A stretch of 64,000 nt of DNA. Origin: Streptomyces sp. CB02056 (GTDB lineage Bacteria > Actinomycetota > Actinomycetes > Streptomycetales > Streptomycetaceae). The stretch covers positions 1 through 64,000 of the forward strand of contig NZ_LIPD01000015.1 in NCBI RefSeq assembly GCF_001905545.1, given 5' to 3'. The notes under the pieces were generated by a model that was not told the DNA's origin, made no database searches, and saw nothing but the letters and a program-made list of their open reading frames with translations. The translations under genes were made by a program, and so were the position numbers. The first letter of the stretch is position 1; every line of letters starts with the position of its first letter. Positions 17,244-24,985 of the stretch are shown here, in pieces.

Positions 17244-18311
17244 ATGACCGCCGTGCCCGCGACACCCCCGACGCCCGAGACCGCCGGGATCCCGGCGACG
17301 ATGCCCGCCGTCGCCTACCGCCGGAGCCTGCCGGTCGACGACCCGCGGAGCCTGCTCGACGTCGAGCTGCCCGTGCCCCGGCCGGGCCCGCGCGACCTGC
17401 TGGTGCGGGTCGAGGCGGTGGGCGTCAACCCGGTGGACCACAAGGTCCGGCAGAGCGCCGACCCGGGCGGCGAGCCGCGGGTGCTGGGCTGGGACGCGGC
17501 CGGCACCGTGGTCGCGGTCGGCTCGCGGGTGGAGCTGTTCCGGGTCGGCGACGAGGTGTACTACGCCGGCGCCCTGGACCGGCCCGGCGCCGACTCCCGC
17601 TACCACGCGGTGGACGAGCGCCTGGTCGGCCGCAAGCCCGCCACCCTCTCCTTCGCCGGGGCCGCCGCGCTCCCGCTGACCGCGCTCACCGCCTGGGAGG
17701 GCCTCTTCGAACGCCTCGGCCTGGGCACCGGCGGACCGGAGCAGGGCGGCACCCTGCTGGTGACCGCCGCCGCGGGCGGCGTCGGCTCCCTCGTCACCCA
17801 GCTCGCCCGCGCCCTCACCGGCCTGACGGTGATCGGCACCGCGTCCCGCCCGGAGTCGGCCGACTTCGCCCGCCGCATGGGCGCCGACCACGTGATCGAC
17901 CACAGCCGCCCGCTCGGCCCGCAGCTGGCTGAGGTCGCCCCCGGCGGCCTCGACCACGTCTTCAGCACCGTCGCCACCGACCGCAACCTCACCGCCTACG
18001 CCGAGGCGCTGAAGCCCTTCGGCGGCATCGTCGCCGTCGACGACTTCGACTCCCTGGACATCGGCGTCCTCAAGGGCAAGAGCATCTCCTTCCACTGGGA
18101 GTTCATGTTCACCCGCTCCCTGCACGCCACCGCCGACCGGGCGGTGCAGCACCGCATCCTCGACCGGGTCGCCCGCCTGGTGGACGCGGGCGTCCTCACC
18201 ACCACCGCCACCCGCGACCTCGGCCCCGTCAACGCCGCCAACCTCCGGGCGGCCCACCGCCTCCAGGAGTCCGGTACGGCGATCGGCAAGACGACCCTCA
18301 CCGGGTTCTGA
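17244..18311 (+). CDS. Zinc-type alcohol dehydrogenase-like quinone oxidoreductase (MDR family)
   Basis: A 355-aa oxidoreductase starting at ATG 17244 after GAGGAGAG. The GroES-like N domain carries VGVNPVDHKVRQ and LGWDAAGTVVAVG. The Rossmann domain has AAAGGVGSLVTQLAR for NADPH and HVFSTVATDRN later. No structural-zinc Cys quartet is seen, consistent with the zinc-independent quinone reductase branch (YhdH/ZADH-like). It would reduce quinones or alpha,beta-unsaturated carbonyls in the cytosol. It is controlled from the phased sites shared with the divergent HxlR gene. Confidence 0.9.
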   Translation: MTAVPATPPTPETAGIPATMPAVAYRRSLPVDDPRSLLDVELPVPRPGPRDLLVRVEAVGVNPVDHKVRQSADPGGEPRVLGWDAAGTVVAVGSRVELFRVGDEVYYAGALDRPGADSRYHAVDERLVGRKPATLSFAGAAALPLTALTAWEGLFERLGLGTGGPEQGGTLLVTAAAGGVGSLVTQLARALTGLTVIGTASRPESADFARRMGADHVIDHSRPLGPQLAEVAPGGLDHVFSTVATDRNLTAYAEALKPFGGIVAVDDFDSLDIGVLKGKSISFHWEFMFTRSLHATADRAVQHRILDRVARLVDAGVLTTTATRDLGPVNAANLRAAHRLQESGTAIGKTTLTGF

Positions 18312-18315
18312 GCCG

Positions 18316-18531
18316 GTGCCCTCCCGCCGCACCGGCCAGATCGAGGCCCTCATCGCCACCGGCGCCGGGGCGGTGGCGGCCCTGGCCGCCCGGGCCCTGC
18401 TGTCCGGCGTCTACCAGCACCACGGGCAGGACCCGGCCGTGCCTACCTGGCTCGACGCCGCCGTCCTGGCCACCGGCGCCGCCACGGCCGCCCTGCTCTA
18501 CCGGTGGCTGCGCCGCCGCCCGGGAGACTGA
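18316..18531 (+). CDS. Small membrane protein
   Basis: A 71-aa protein from GTG 18316, four bases after the oxidoreductase stop, so probably co-transcribed. It has two hydrophobic helices (about 9-30, ALIATGAGAVAALAARALL, and 46-62, AAVLATGAATAALLY) separated by a His-rich hairpin (YQHHGQDP), ending in Arg residues. No family recognised. Confidence 0.55.
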   Translation: MPSRRTGQIEALIATGAGAVAALAARALLSGVYQHHGQDPAVPTWLDAAVLATGAATAALLYRWLRRRPGD

Positions 18532-18621
18532 CCCCCGCCCGCGCCCCCGCCCGCCGGATCCCCGTTCAGCCCGTGCCGGCGCGGGCGCCCTCGGCGGGCG
18601 CGGGGGAGCGGGGGAGCGGAA

Positions 18622-19074
18622 GTGGCGGTGGATCCGGTGCGGGTCTGCCAGGCTGTTCCGGTGTTCGAATTCCGTCTCTGGCTTGCCGCGTTCCCGGAAC
18701 CCGTACCCGAAGCCGAAGCCCGCAGCTACTGGAACCTGAAGGACCACCCCACCCCGTACCTCGACGGAGCCCTGAGGCGCGCGGACTACGTCTACGTCGG
18801 CGCCTGGGGGGACAGCCACCTGTCGGACGAGCCGCAGTCCGGCCGCTGCCCCGCCGTCAGGATCTTCGACTGGTTGTTCTACCGCGGGACCATCGACAGC
18901 TACCAAGCGCCGCTTCTCGACGCCCGGTTGAGGGACGAACTCATCAGGATCCACCAGCCCCGCCCGGGTGACCTGCCCGCGGAGTCCACCGACGCGGAGA
19001 CGATCGCCGCGTTCCTCACGGCGCACCTCGGCCGGTACCTGCTGCCCGAGGAGGAGCCACCGGCCACGGCATGA
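18622..19074 (+). CDS. Hypothetical protein
   Basis: A 150-aa product from GTG 18622 with a purine-rich GGGGGAGCGGA upstream; GTG 18661 is an alternative start. It is rich in aromatic residues (FEFRLWLAAF, SYWNLKDH, VGAWGDSH, FDWLFYRG) and ends acidic. No signal, membrane segment or known motif. It is convergent with the XRE gene 19127-19882, with a dispersed hairpin element just beyond. Confidence 0.6.
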   Translation: MAVDPVRVCQAVPVFEFRLWLAAFPEPVPEAEARSYWNLKDHPTPYLDGALRRADYVYVGAWGDSHLSDEPQSGRCPAVRIFDWLFYRGTIDSYQAPLLDARLRDELIRIHQPRPGDLPAESTDAETIAAFLTAHLGRYLLPEEEPPATA

Positions 19075-19126
19075 CACGTCGGACGGGCCGGCTTCCCGCT
19101 CCCGCAGGCCGGGCGGGGCCTCCCGG

Positions 19127-19882
19127 TCAGGGGACGGACCGTCCCGCCAACCGGTCGGTACGGCGCGGGAAGTCGGACGGGCCGACTTCCTGCGTCGGGC
19201 GGCTGCCGAGGGTGCGGCGCAGGTGCCGGATCTCCGCGTGGGCCTCGGCGAGTTGGCGGCGGACGTCGGGCTGGGAGGACGGCGGGGGCGGCGCCCCGGT
19301 GGTGCGGCGCAGGGCCGCGACCCACTCGTCCTCCTCCGCCGGGCCCACCCCGCAGGCCCGGACGAACTCGACGAGGACCCGCTCGGTGCAGTCCCGCTCG
19401 CCCGCCAGCACTCCGTGCAGGGTGCTGCGCGGCAGGTGGCTCACCGCGCCCCGCACCGCGCGCGTCTCCAGCTCGCGCAGGGTCGGGCTCCCGGCGCGCA
19501 GCCGCAACCGCCGCATGGCGACGAGCAGTTCGGAACGCTCCGTGACGTACCGCAGGGCCCGGTGCGCGGCCGGTCCGCAGCCCGCGACCTTCCCCCTCCG
19601 GCCGGGCCTGCGGGCGTCGGCGCGCAGCCACAGCCGCTCGGCGGTGCGCACCGAGCCGCCGCAGGCCCGGACGTAGGCCTCGGTGACCGGCCAGGTCGGC
19701 ACCGTACGGCCCTCGTCCGCGCGGGAGAGGGTGGCGAGGGAGACGGGCCGGGTGAATTCGACGGTCTTGCGCGCCATCTGGCTGTAGGTGAGGCCGGAGC
19801 GCTCGCGCAGTCCGCGCAGCCACCGCGCGAGCGTCCGGACCTCCTTGTCCTGCTCAGCCAGGGCGCTGTTCAGGCGCCCCAC
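19127..19882 (-). CDS. XRE-type helix-turn-helix protein whose C terminus is encoded by a dispersed repeat
   Basis: A 251-aa protein. HTH at about 15-60: LRGLRERSGLTYSQMARKT and SLATLSRADEG. A second, similar module near 130-175 (ELETRAVRGAVSHLPRSTLHGVL) makes it a two-HTH protein, followed by a helical tail (RRQLAEAHAEIRHLRRTL). The last ~22 residues (PTQEVGPSDFPRR...) are encoded by the palindromic element at 19165-19193. This looks like insertion of the repeat at the gene end, with read-through into it. An 80-aa membrane protein gene lies 10 bp upstream in the same operon. Confidence 0.75.
   Translation of the reverse strand: MGRLNSALAEQDKEVRTLARWLRGLRERSGLTYSQMARKTVEFTRPVSLATLSRADEGRTVPTWPVTEAYVRACGGSVRTAERLWLRADARRPGRRGKVAGCGPAAHRALRYVTERSELLVAMRRLRLRAGSPTLRELETRAVRGAVSHLPRSTLHGVLAGERDCTERVLVEFVRACGVGPAEEDEWVAALRRTTGAPPPPSSQPDVRRQLAEAHAEIRHLRRTLGSRPTQEVGPSDFPRRTDRLAGRSVP
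19165..19193. repeat. Copy of the dispersed palindromic element inside the XRE gene 3' end
   Basis: GCGGGAAGTCGG (19165-19176), loop ACGGG, CCGACTTCCTGC (19182-19193). The stem is 12 bp with a single G-T wobble. It matches the copies at 22.1-23.2 kb. It lies between two convergent genes but inside the coding end of the minus-strand one. Confidence 0.8.
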
Positions 19883-19892
19883 CGGCCGCCTC

Positions 19893-20135
19893 CTAGCGGG
19901 CCCGGTGGACGGTGAGCGCCTCGGCCAGGCGGCGGACCAGCTCTATGCCGAGCAGTCCGGCGCCGGCCAGGGTGGCGACGGCGGTGCGGGCGGGGGTGCC
20001 GAGGGTGGTCAGGGCGGTGGTGAGGAGGAGGACGACGACCACGAGCACGGTGGCCGGGACCGGCACCGGGGTGCCGGGGGCCGTCCGGACCTCGACGCAC
20101 GCCGCGTTCGCGGCCGGGGTGTACTGCTGTTCCAT
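19893..20135 (-). CDS. Small membrane protein
   Basis: An 80-aa protein from ATG 20135 (GGAG upstream). It has a hydrophobic helix at about 27-42 (VPATVLVVVVLLLTTA) and a second weaker one at 48-65. The N-terminal 25 residues carry one Cys. It sits 10 bp before the XRE gene, so the pair forms an operon in which the regulator may act with this membrane partner. No family known to me. Confidence 0.6.
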   Translation of the reverse strand: MEQQYTPAANAACVEVRTAPGTPVPVPATVLVVVVLLLTTALTTLGTPARTAVATLAGAGLLGIELVRRLAEALTVHRAR

Positions 20136-20255
20136 GCGGTCTCCGCTTCGCTGGGTTGCGGTTGCTGCCACTCGACCGGGGTCCTCACGCGTGCCCGTCC
20201 GGCCTTCCAGAGCCGGGCGGGCTGGACACCCACGCACAGGGTCGCCGTGTACCAC

Positions 20256-20654
20256 GGGGGCGGTCCAACGGTTTACGCCGCCGTTTCTCGCCTTGTCCCA
20301 GCCGAAATTGAAAAACCGTCAGAAGGAATTCGCAGCTCACGGCCGTCCGGCCGTCCGCACCCCCGGGTCCCGCTGCCCGCCGCGTCCGACCTCCCACGCG
20401 CTTTCGGGCTTGCCGCGAGGAAATCGAAACGCCATCCTCAGTGGATATCGGCGGGGTGAGCGCCCCGCACCAGCCCCGCCCCCGGCCAGGAGCCGGAGGC
20501 GCCAGGGCCCCGCGCGGCATTGGCCTGTCGCGCCCCATGCACGCGGTCTCCCCGGCCGTTGCCACTCGACACCACCCAGGGGATCCGGCTTGCCCTGTTC
20601 CAGCAGGGCGGGCCAGCTGCGGCACCTTCTGCCGCGCCGAAGTCCGCACCACCG
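20256..20654. other. Non-coding stretch
   Basis: About 400 bp with no credible gene; base composition is patchy and less GC-rich near 20290-20340. The phrase GTTGCCACTCGACAC near 20570 echoes TGCTGCCACTCGACCGGGG near 20165, a weak repeat upstream of the small-membrane-protein operon. Confidence 0.4.
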
Positions 20655-20780
20655 GGCCGGTCGGTCCGTCGGCCGGCTGCCGGTCAGTCGGTCGGCCGGC
20701 CCGCCTGCCGGTCCGTCGGCCGGTCCTCCTGCTGGTCGTCCCGCCGGTCGTCCTGCCGGTCCGCCGCGACCGGCAGCAGG
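20655..20780. repeat. Low-complexity CGGTC-rich tract
   Basis: A run of irregular CCGGTCGGTCCGTCGG-like units of 4-12 bp. It covers the end of the carboxymuconolactone decarboxylase-like gene, where it encodes a tail of D/R/Q/P residues, and continues past the stop. Probably slippage-generated. Confidence 0.6.
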
Positions 20781-21178
20781 CCGCGCTCGCCGAACACCTT
20801 CTTGGCGACGAAGGTGGCGTTCAGGGCCTTCGGGAAGCCGCAGTAGCCGGCGGAGTGCAGCAGCGCCTCGACGATCTCCTGCGGCGTGAGCCCGACGTTC
20901 AGCGAGGCGTTGACATGGACCTCCAGCTGCGGCTCGCACCCGCCGAGCGCGGTGAGCATGCCCAGGGTGACCAACTGCCGATCGCGCGGCGGCAGCCCCG
21001 GCCGGCTGTAGATCTCCCCGAACCCCCAGGCGACCACCTGGTGCCCGAGCTCCGGACTGACGTCGCCCAGCGCGTCCACCACCCGCCGCCCGACCTCGCC
21101 GTCGATCCGCTCCAGCACCTCCAACCCGCGCGCGAAACGCTCCCGGCGGACCTCGGCCTCGTGCGCGGACCTGCTCAT
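20684..21178 (-). CDS. Carboxymuconolactone decarboxylase (AhpD-like) family protein
   Basis: A 164-aa protein from ATG 21178 (GGAGAGGAG upstream). The CMD core is clear: PPRDRQLVTLGMLTALGG, QLEVHVNASLNVGLTPQEI and EALLHSAGYCGFPKALNA. Only single Cys residues occur where AhpD has a CxxC pair, so this is more like the decarboxylase/unknown branch than a peroxidase partner. The C-terminal ~28 residues (RQDDRRDDQQEDRPTDRQ...) come from a CGGTC-type tract and look unstructured. Substrate unknown. Confidence 0.85.
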   Translation of the reverse strand: MSRSAHEAEVRRERFARGLEVLERIDGEVGRRVVDALGDVSPELGHQVVAWGFGEIYSRPGLPPRDRQLVTLGMLTALGGCEPQLEVHVNASLNVGLTPQEIVEALLHSAGYCGFPKALNATFVAKKVFGERGLLPVAADRQDDRRDDQQEDRPTDRQAGRPTD

Positions 21179-21440
21179 CGGCGCCGCTCCTCTCCCGTTC
21201 CCGCGCCGCCGACCACGTGCGGCGGCGACCACGGCAGAAACCGTAGAACTTGGAGTGCACTCCAACTCAAATCCGACACGCACCCCGCCCCGCAGGAAAA
21301 TTTGCGGTCGAGACCCCCTGAAATGCCATCACTGCGCCCTGGCTGAGCCGAAAGATTTCCTGCGGCCGTACCATCCGAGGGAACGGCCGCAGCCCCCGCG
21401 GCCGCGCCCAGAGTCCCGAGTCCCGCGAGACGGAGTCACC

Positions 21441-21959
21441 GTGCCCCCGAACGTCTTCCGCAACGGCATCGGACGGCTGCTCCCCTCCCGGGGTCCTGAC
21501 GGCCTGAGAGTCTGGAGCATCGACCAGGCACCGAGGAGCACGCTGTACGGCGCCCCCGTCGAGGCCACCATCCTGCTCGAAGACACCGACGACCTCGACC
21601 GGGCCGACCTCCCCCTGGTCGCCGAGGTCCTCGGCAGGATCGACCACTACCTCGAGACGGCGCTCCACTTCGTGCGCGAGGCAGTGGCGGCCGACCCGGC
21701 CCTCTTCGGCCTCACCGAAGCGAAGTCACAGCCCTACCTCCGCCTGCCGGCCGCGGACTTCCCACTGGACTCCCCCCAGCTCAACTTCTACCTCGACGAG
21801 TGGCACCTCCACTTCGCCGAAGGCCGCCTGCCCATCTGCGACCCCTACGGCCTCGCGGTCGTCTTCGACGGCCAACAGCCACTGAGAGTGGAAGACCTGA
21901 GCGACGCCACCCCCATCGACCCCGACACCACCGAGATCCCGGGCCGGCAGAACTCCTGA
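21441..21959 (+). CDS. Hypothetical protein
   Basis: A 172-aa protein from GTG 21441 with GGAG five bases upstream. It is acidic, with a beta-rich start (FRNGIGRLLPSRGPDGLRVW), a helical centre (LVAEVLGRIDHYLETALHFV) and a Trp/His motif (LDEWHLHFAEGRLPICDPYG). Its layout resembles small DUF proteins related to immunity or hypothetical hydrolase-like families, but I cannot name one. It is the last plus-strand gene before the tandem hairpin array. Confidence 0.7.
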   Translation: MPPNVFRNGIGRLLPSRGPDGLRVWSIDQAPRSTLYGAPVEATILLEDTDDLDRADLPLVAEVLGRIDHYLETALHFVREAVAADPALFGLTEAKSQPYLRLPAADFPLDSPQLNFYLDEWHLHFAEGRLPICDPYGLAVVFDGQQPLRVEDLSDATPIDPDTTEIPGRQNS

Positions 21960-23040
21960 CCCACCCCTCGCCCACCCCGACTTTCCACGCCATGCCACTC
22001 CCGCCACCCCTAGCCCACCCGCAGTTCCCCGGGCCCCGGCCCGCACAGAATGGAGGGTGGGCGCGCGGGCCGGAGCGGAAAGTCAGCGGGCCCGACTCCC
22101 CGCGCCGTGTCACCTGCTGTAGGACGTCGCCAGGTTCGAGTTCCTACGCTGCGCCGGTCCAGCCGCCCCTCGTCCACCGCAGATCGGCTGGCACTTCCTT
22201 ATCCCGGGTGTTCGGGCCCGACCTGCACCGCTTCGGCGGGTGGGCACGGGGGCTGGAGCGAGAAGTCGGCGGGCCCGACTTCCTGTGCTTCGTTGCTCCG
22301 GACCCCTCGCCCCTGCTCCGCTGGGTGGGGATGTGGGCGGGGTGATTGAGAAGCCGGTGGGCTCGACTTCCTGTGTGCGGCACTCCCATCACCCCCCCCC
22401 ACATCGCTCTGCCGGGTGGGGGTGGGGGGTTGGAATGGAGTGAGAAGTCGGAGGGGTCGACTTCTCGTGCCGCATCGATGTTCGCCGGGTGCAGCTCGGT
22501 CAGCCTTGCTCGTCCGCCCGCAGGTTGGCTGGCAGTCCCTCTTTTTGGGCCCCGGCCTGCGCGGCTTGGTGGGTGAGCACGGGGGCTGGAGTGGGAAGTC
22601 GGCGGGTCCGACTTCTCGCGCTGCGCCACTCCGCTCCCTTCCGGCTTCGTCGGGTGAGGGCGGGTGAATGGGAATTCGGCGGGCTCGACTTCCCACGCTG
22701 CGCTGGTCCGTTGATGGCTGCGGCGAGCGGATCGGAGTGAGAAGTCGATGGGGCCGACTTCCTGTGCTTCGCTGCTCTGCTCCCTCGCCCCTGCTCCGTT
22801 GGCTGGGGATGTGTGGGCGGGTGAGTGGGAAGTCGGTAGGGCCAAGGTCTCGTGCGTGCGGGGCGGCTGGTGGGGAAGTTCCTGCGCGAGGTGGGGTGGG
22901 AAGTCGGTGGGCTCGACTTCCTGTGCTGCGTTGGGAAGTTGGTGGAGCGACTGCGGTGAGCGGGGCGGAGTGGGAAGTCGGCGGGGCCGACTTCTCGTGC
23001 CGGGTAGGGCAGTCGATGGGGAAGTGCACGTGCGAGGTGG

Positions 23041-23071
23041 AGTGGGCAGTCGACGGGGTCGACTGCCCACT
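23041..23071. repeat. Array member with paired compensatory change
   Basis: AGTGGGCAGTCGA (23041-23053) pairs perfectly with TCGACTGCCCACT (23059-23071) over the loop CGGGG. Relative to the family arms GGGAAGTC/GACTTCCC, A has become C on the left and T has become G on the right, so the pair A-T became C-G with pairing preserved. Confidence 0.85.
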
Positions 23072-23140
23072 GTGCTGCGCTGGGCGGTTGGTGGGGTGGG
23101 TGCGCGGGCGGTTGGTGGGGAAGTGCCCGCGCGAGGCGGA

Positions 23141-23169
23141 GCGGGAAGTCGGTCGGGCCGACTTCCCGC
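23141..23169. repeat. Array member with perfect 12-bp stem
   Basis: GCGGGAAGTCGG (23141-23152), loop TCGGG, CCGACTTCCCGC (23158-23169). This is the last unit, 22 bp beyond the stop of the convergent flavin oxidoreductase gene, where it could act as that gene's terminator. Confidence 0.85.
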
Positions 23170-23191
23170 GTTGCGCTGGGCGGGGCGGGGG

Positions 23192-24295
23192 TCAGGAGCG
23201 GTGGTACTGGATGGGGGTGGTGACTTCGGCGCCGAGGGTGGTGGCGGCGTGGCGGGCCCAGTAGGGGTTGCGCAGCAGTTCGCGGCCGATCAGGACGGCG
23301 TCGGTGCGGCCTTCGGTGAGGAGGGCCTGGGCCTGGGCGGGGTCGGTGATCAGGCCGACGGCGGCAACCGGCAGGTCGGTCTCGCGGCGTACGGCCTCGG
23401 CGAAGGGCACCTGGAAGCCGGGTGCGGCCTCGATCCGGGCGTCGGGGACGAGGCCGCCGGTGGAGACGTCGAGCAGGTCGACGCCGTGGGCCCGGAGCTC
23501 CTTGGCGAGGCGGACGGTGTCCCGGGAGGTCCAGCCCTCGCGGCCGTCCTCCGGGTTCTCGGTGAGCCAGTCGGTCGCGGAGACGCGGAAGAAGACCGGC
23601 AGGTCCTCGGGCCACACCGAGCGGACGGCGTCGACGACCTCCAGCGCGAAGCGGATGCGGCCCTCGAAGGAGCCGCCGTAGCCGTCGGTGCGCCGGTTGG
23701 TGTGGGGGGAGAGGAACTGGTGCACGAGGTAGCCGTGGGCGCCGTGGACCTCGGCGACCTGGAAGCCGGCGTCGAGCGCGCGCCGGGCGGCGTCGGCGAA
23801 CTGCCGCACGATCTCGCCGATCTGCTCCTCGGTGAGCTCGTCCGGCGTGGTGTGGGCGAGGGAGAAGGCCTCGGTGCCGGGGCCGACCGGGGTCCAGCCG
23901 TGCTCCTCGTCCGGGGTGACGGGGCGTCCGCGGTCGACCCAGGTGCGTTCGGTGGAGGCCTTGCGGCCGGCATGGGCGAGCTGGATGGCCGGGACGGTGC
24001 CCTGGCTCTTCAGGAAGGCGGTGATCCGGCGGAAGGCGGCGGCCTGCTCGTCGTTCCAGATGCCGAGGTCGTACGGGCTGATGCGTCCCTCGGGGCTGAC
24101 CGCGGTGGCCTCCGTGATGATCAGCCCGGTGCCGCCGGCGGCGCGGGCCGCGAGGTGGGTGAAGTGCCAGTCGGTCGGGACGCCGGCCGCGGCGCCGTCC
24201 GGGGCCGCGCTGTACTGGCACATCGCCGGCATCCAGATCCGGTTGGGGACGGTCAGGGACCGCAGGGTGAGCGGGGCGAAGAGAGAGGTGCTCAT
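23192..24295 (-). CDS. Old Yellow Enzyme-type NADH:flavin oxidoreductase (YqjM-like)
   Basis: A 367-aa flavoenzyme from ATG 24295. TIM-barrel markers of the YqjM/thermophilic-like OYE class: VPNRIWMPAMCQYSA (Cys that tunes FMN), HAGRKAS (phosphate/substrate), VHGAHGYLVHQFLSPHTN, DGYGGSFEGRIRFALEV and FMN-phosphate-binding VGLITDPAQAQALL and AVLIGRELLRNPY. It would reduce alpha,beta-unsaturated carbonyls with NAD(P)H. It diverges from the Nudix gene across an AT-rich promoter region, and its 3' end faces the hairpin array. Confidence 0.94.
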   Translation of the reverse strand: MSTSLFAPLTLRSLTVPNRIWMPAMCQYSAAPDGAAAGVPTDWHFTHLAARAAGGTGLIITEATAVSPEGRISPYDLGIWNDEQAAAFRRITAFLKSQGTVPAIQLAHAGRKASTERTWVDRGRPVTPDEEHGWTPVGPGTEAFSLAHTTPDELTEEQIGEIVRQFADAARRALDAGFQVAEVHGAHGYLVHQFLSPHTNRRTDGYGGSFEGRIRFALEVVDAVRSVWPEDLPVFFRVSATDWLTENPEDGREGWTSRDTVRLAKELRAHGVDLLDVSTGGLVPDARIEAAPGFQVPFAEAVRRETDLPVAAVGLITDPAQAQALLTEGRTDAVLIGRELLRNPYWARHAATTLGAEVTTPIQYHRS

Positions 24296-24371
24296 GTCGG
24301 ACTCCCGGTGGGGTCGGCTGACGCCAGGACGCAGGTGAAGCAAGGATGCGGGGTGAAGCAAGGGCGAGCAT

Positions 24372-24413
24372 GCAACTTTTGCAGCTGCATTTACACTCGT
24401 AAACAATAGTTGC
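24372..24413. promoter_or_regulatory. Nested inverted repeats in divergent promoter
   Basis: GCAACT (24372-24377) with AGTTGC (24408-24413), the palindrome GCAGCTGC (24381-24388), and TTTAC (24390-24394) with GTAAA (24399-24403). The stretch is unusually AT-rich for this DNA and lies between the flavin oxidoreductase and Nudix genes. It is likely an operator for a TetR- or MarR-type regulator not encoded next to it. Confidence 0.5.
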
Positions 24414-24486
24414 GTGCGCACGGACTCGCAAGGGTTCCCCGTCGGCGCGCCCTCCCGACACCCTCCCACCTGCGACAATCGCTTCC

Positions 24487-24912
24487 ATGATCGAATCCGC
24501 AGCCACCAGCATCCCGGAAACGCCCCTCACCGTCGCCGCCGCCGCGATCATCCAGGACGGCCGGCTCCTGGTCGTCAGCAAGCAGGCCGCCCCCGAGGTC
24601 TTCTACCTCCCCGGCGGCAAGCCCGACCCCGGCGAGGACGCCCTCCAGGCGCTGGCCCGCGAACTGGGCGAGGAGCTCGGCGCGGCCCCGGTCGACCCCC
24701 GCCACCTCACCGACATCCGCGCCACCGCCGCCCTCGAAGGCGTGCCCATGCTGATGACCGTCTTCACCGCCACCCTGGACCGCGAGCCCGTCCCCGCCGC
24801 CGAACTCGCCGACCTGCGCTGGACCGACGGCCGCGACGACACCCTGCGCCTGGCCCCCGCCGTCCGCGACCACCTCCTGCCCCTGCTACGCGAACGCGGC
24901 GACCTGGCCTGA
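24487..24912 (+). CDS. Nudix hydrolase
   Basis: A 141-aa protein. A complete Nudix box lies at about residues 39-61: GGKPDPGEDALQALARELGE then EL, matching G-x5-E-x7-R-E-x2-E-E. A beta strand (VAAAAIIQDGRLLVVSK) leads in. It is an MutT/ADP-ribose-type hydrolase of nucleoside-diphosphate-linked compounds. It is followed by a very strong stem-loop at 24934, and diverges from the OYE gene. Confidence 0.93.
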   Translation: MIESAATSIPETPLTVAAAAIIQDGRLLVVSKQAAPEVFYLPGGKPDPGEDALQALARELGEELGAAPVDPRHLTDIRATAALEGVPMLMTVFTATLDREPVPAAELADLRWTDGRDDTLRLAPAVRDHLLPLLRERGDLA

Positions 24913-24933
24913 CCCGCAGGCCCGGCCCGGAGA

Positions 24934-24969
24934 CCGTTTCGGCCCCCGCCCGGGCGGGGGCCGAAACGG
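24934..24969. terminator. Bidirectional terminator hairpin
   Basis: A perfect 17-bp stem (24934-24950 with 24953-24969) with a 2-bp centre. It lies between the Nudix gene and the convergent MFS gene, so it should serve both. Confidence 0.85.
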
Positions 24970-24985
24970 CACGGGCGGTCCTCCG

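Larger units (their letters stand above)
22076..23169. repeat. Tandem array of about 12 related hairpin repeats
   Basis: Hairpins with consensus GGAAGTCGG-(5-nt G-rich loop)-CCGACTTCC lie near 22076-22100, 22261-22283, 22348-22371, 22442-22466, 22593-22616, 22669-22695, 22739-22762, 22826-22851 (right arm decayed), 22898-22921, 22971-22995, 23041-23071 and 23141-23169. Degenerate remnants are visible near 22122-22146 and 22205-22230. Centres are mostly 70-99 bp apart. Flanks are also shared: left GGGGGCTGGAGTG, right TGTGCTTCG or TGTGCTGCG. A whole unit near 22263-22347 is repeated near 22743-22826. The array fills the interval between two convergent genes and has no credible coding content. 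Confidence 0.9.

Noticed and set aside
20655..20780. Transposon end or inverted-repeat array
   Set aside because: The CGGTC units are irregular direct repeats without paired termini or target duplication; low-complexity slippage explains them.
22076..23169. CRISPR array
   Set aside because: The repeats are imperfect palindromes with variable spacing (69-183 bp), the segments between them resemble each other, and no cas gene is in the window.
22144..24581. Long minus-strand reading frames through the hairpin array with recurring EVGPTDFPL/KSGPPTSH-like segments
   Set aside because: The recurring peptides are just translations of the repeats in different frames. There is no ribosome site, composition is Pro/Ser/Arg-rich, and the frames run antisense or in-phase with the real OYE gene.
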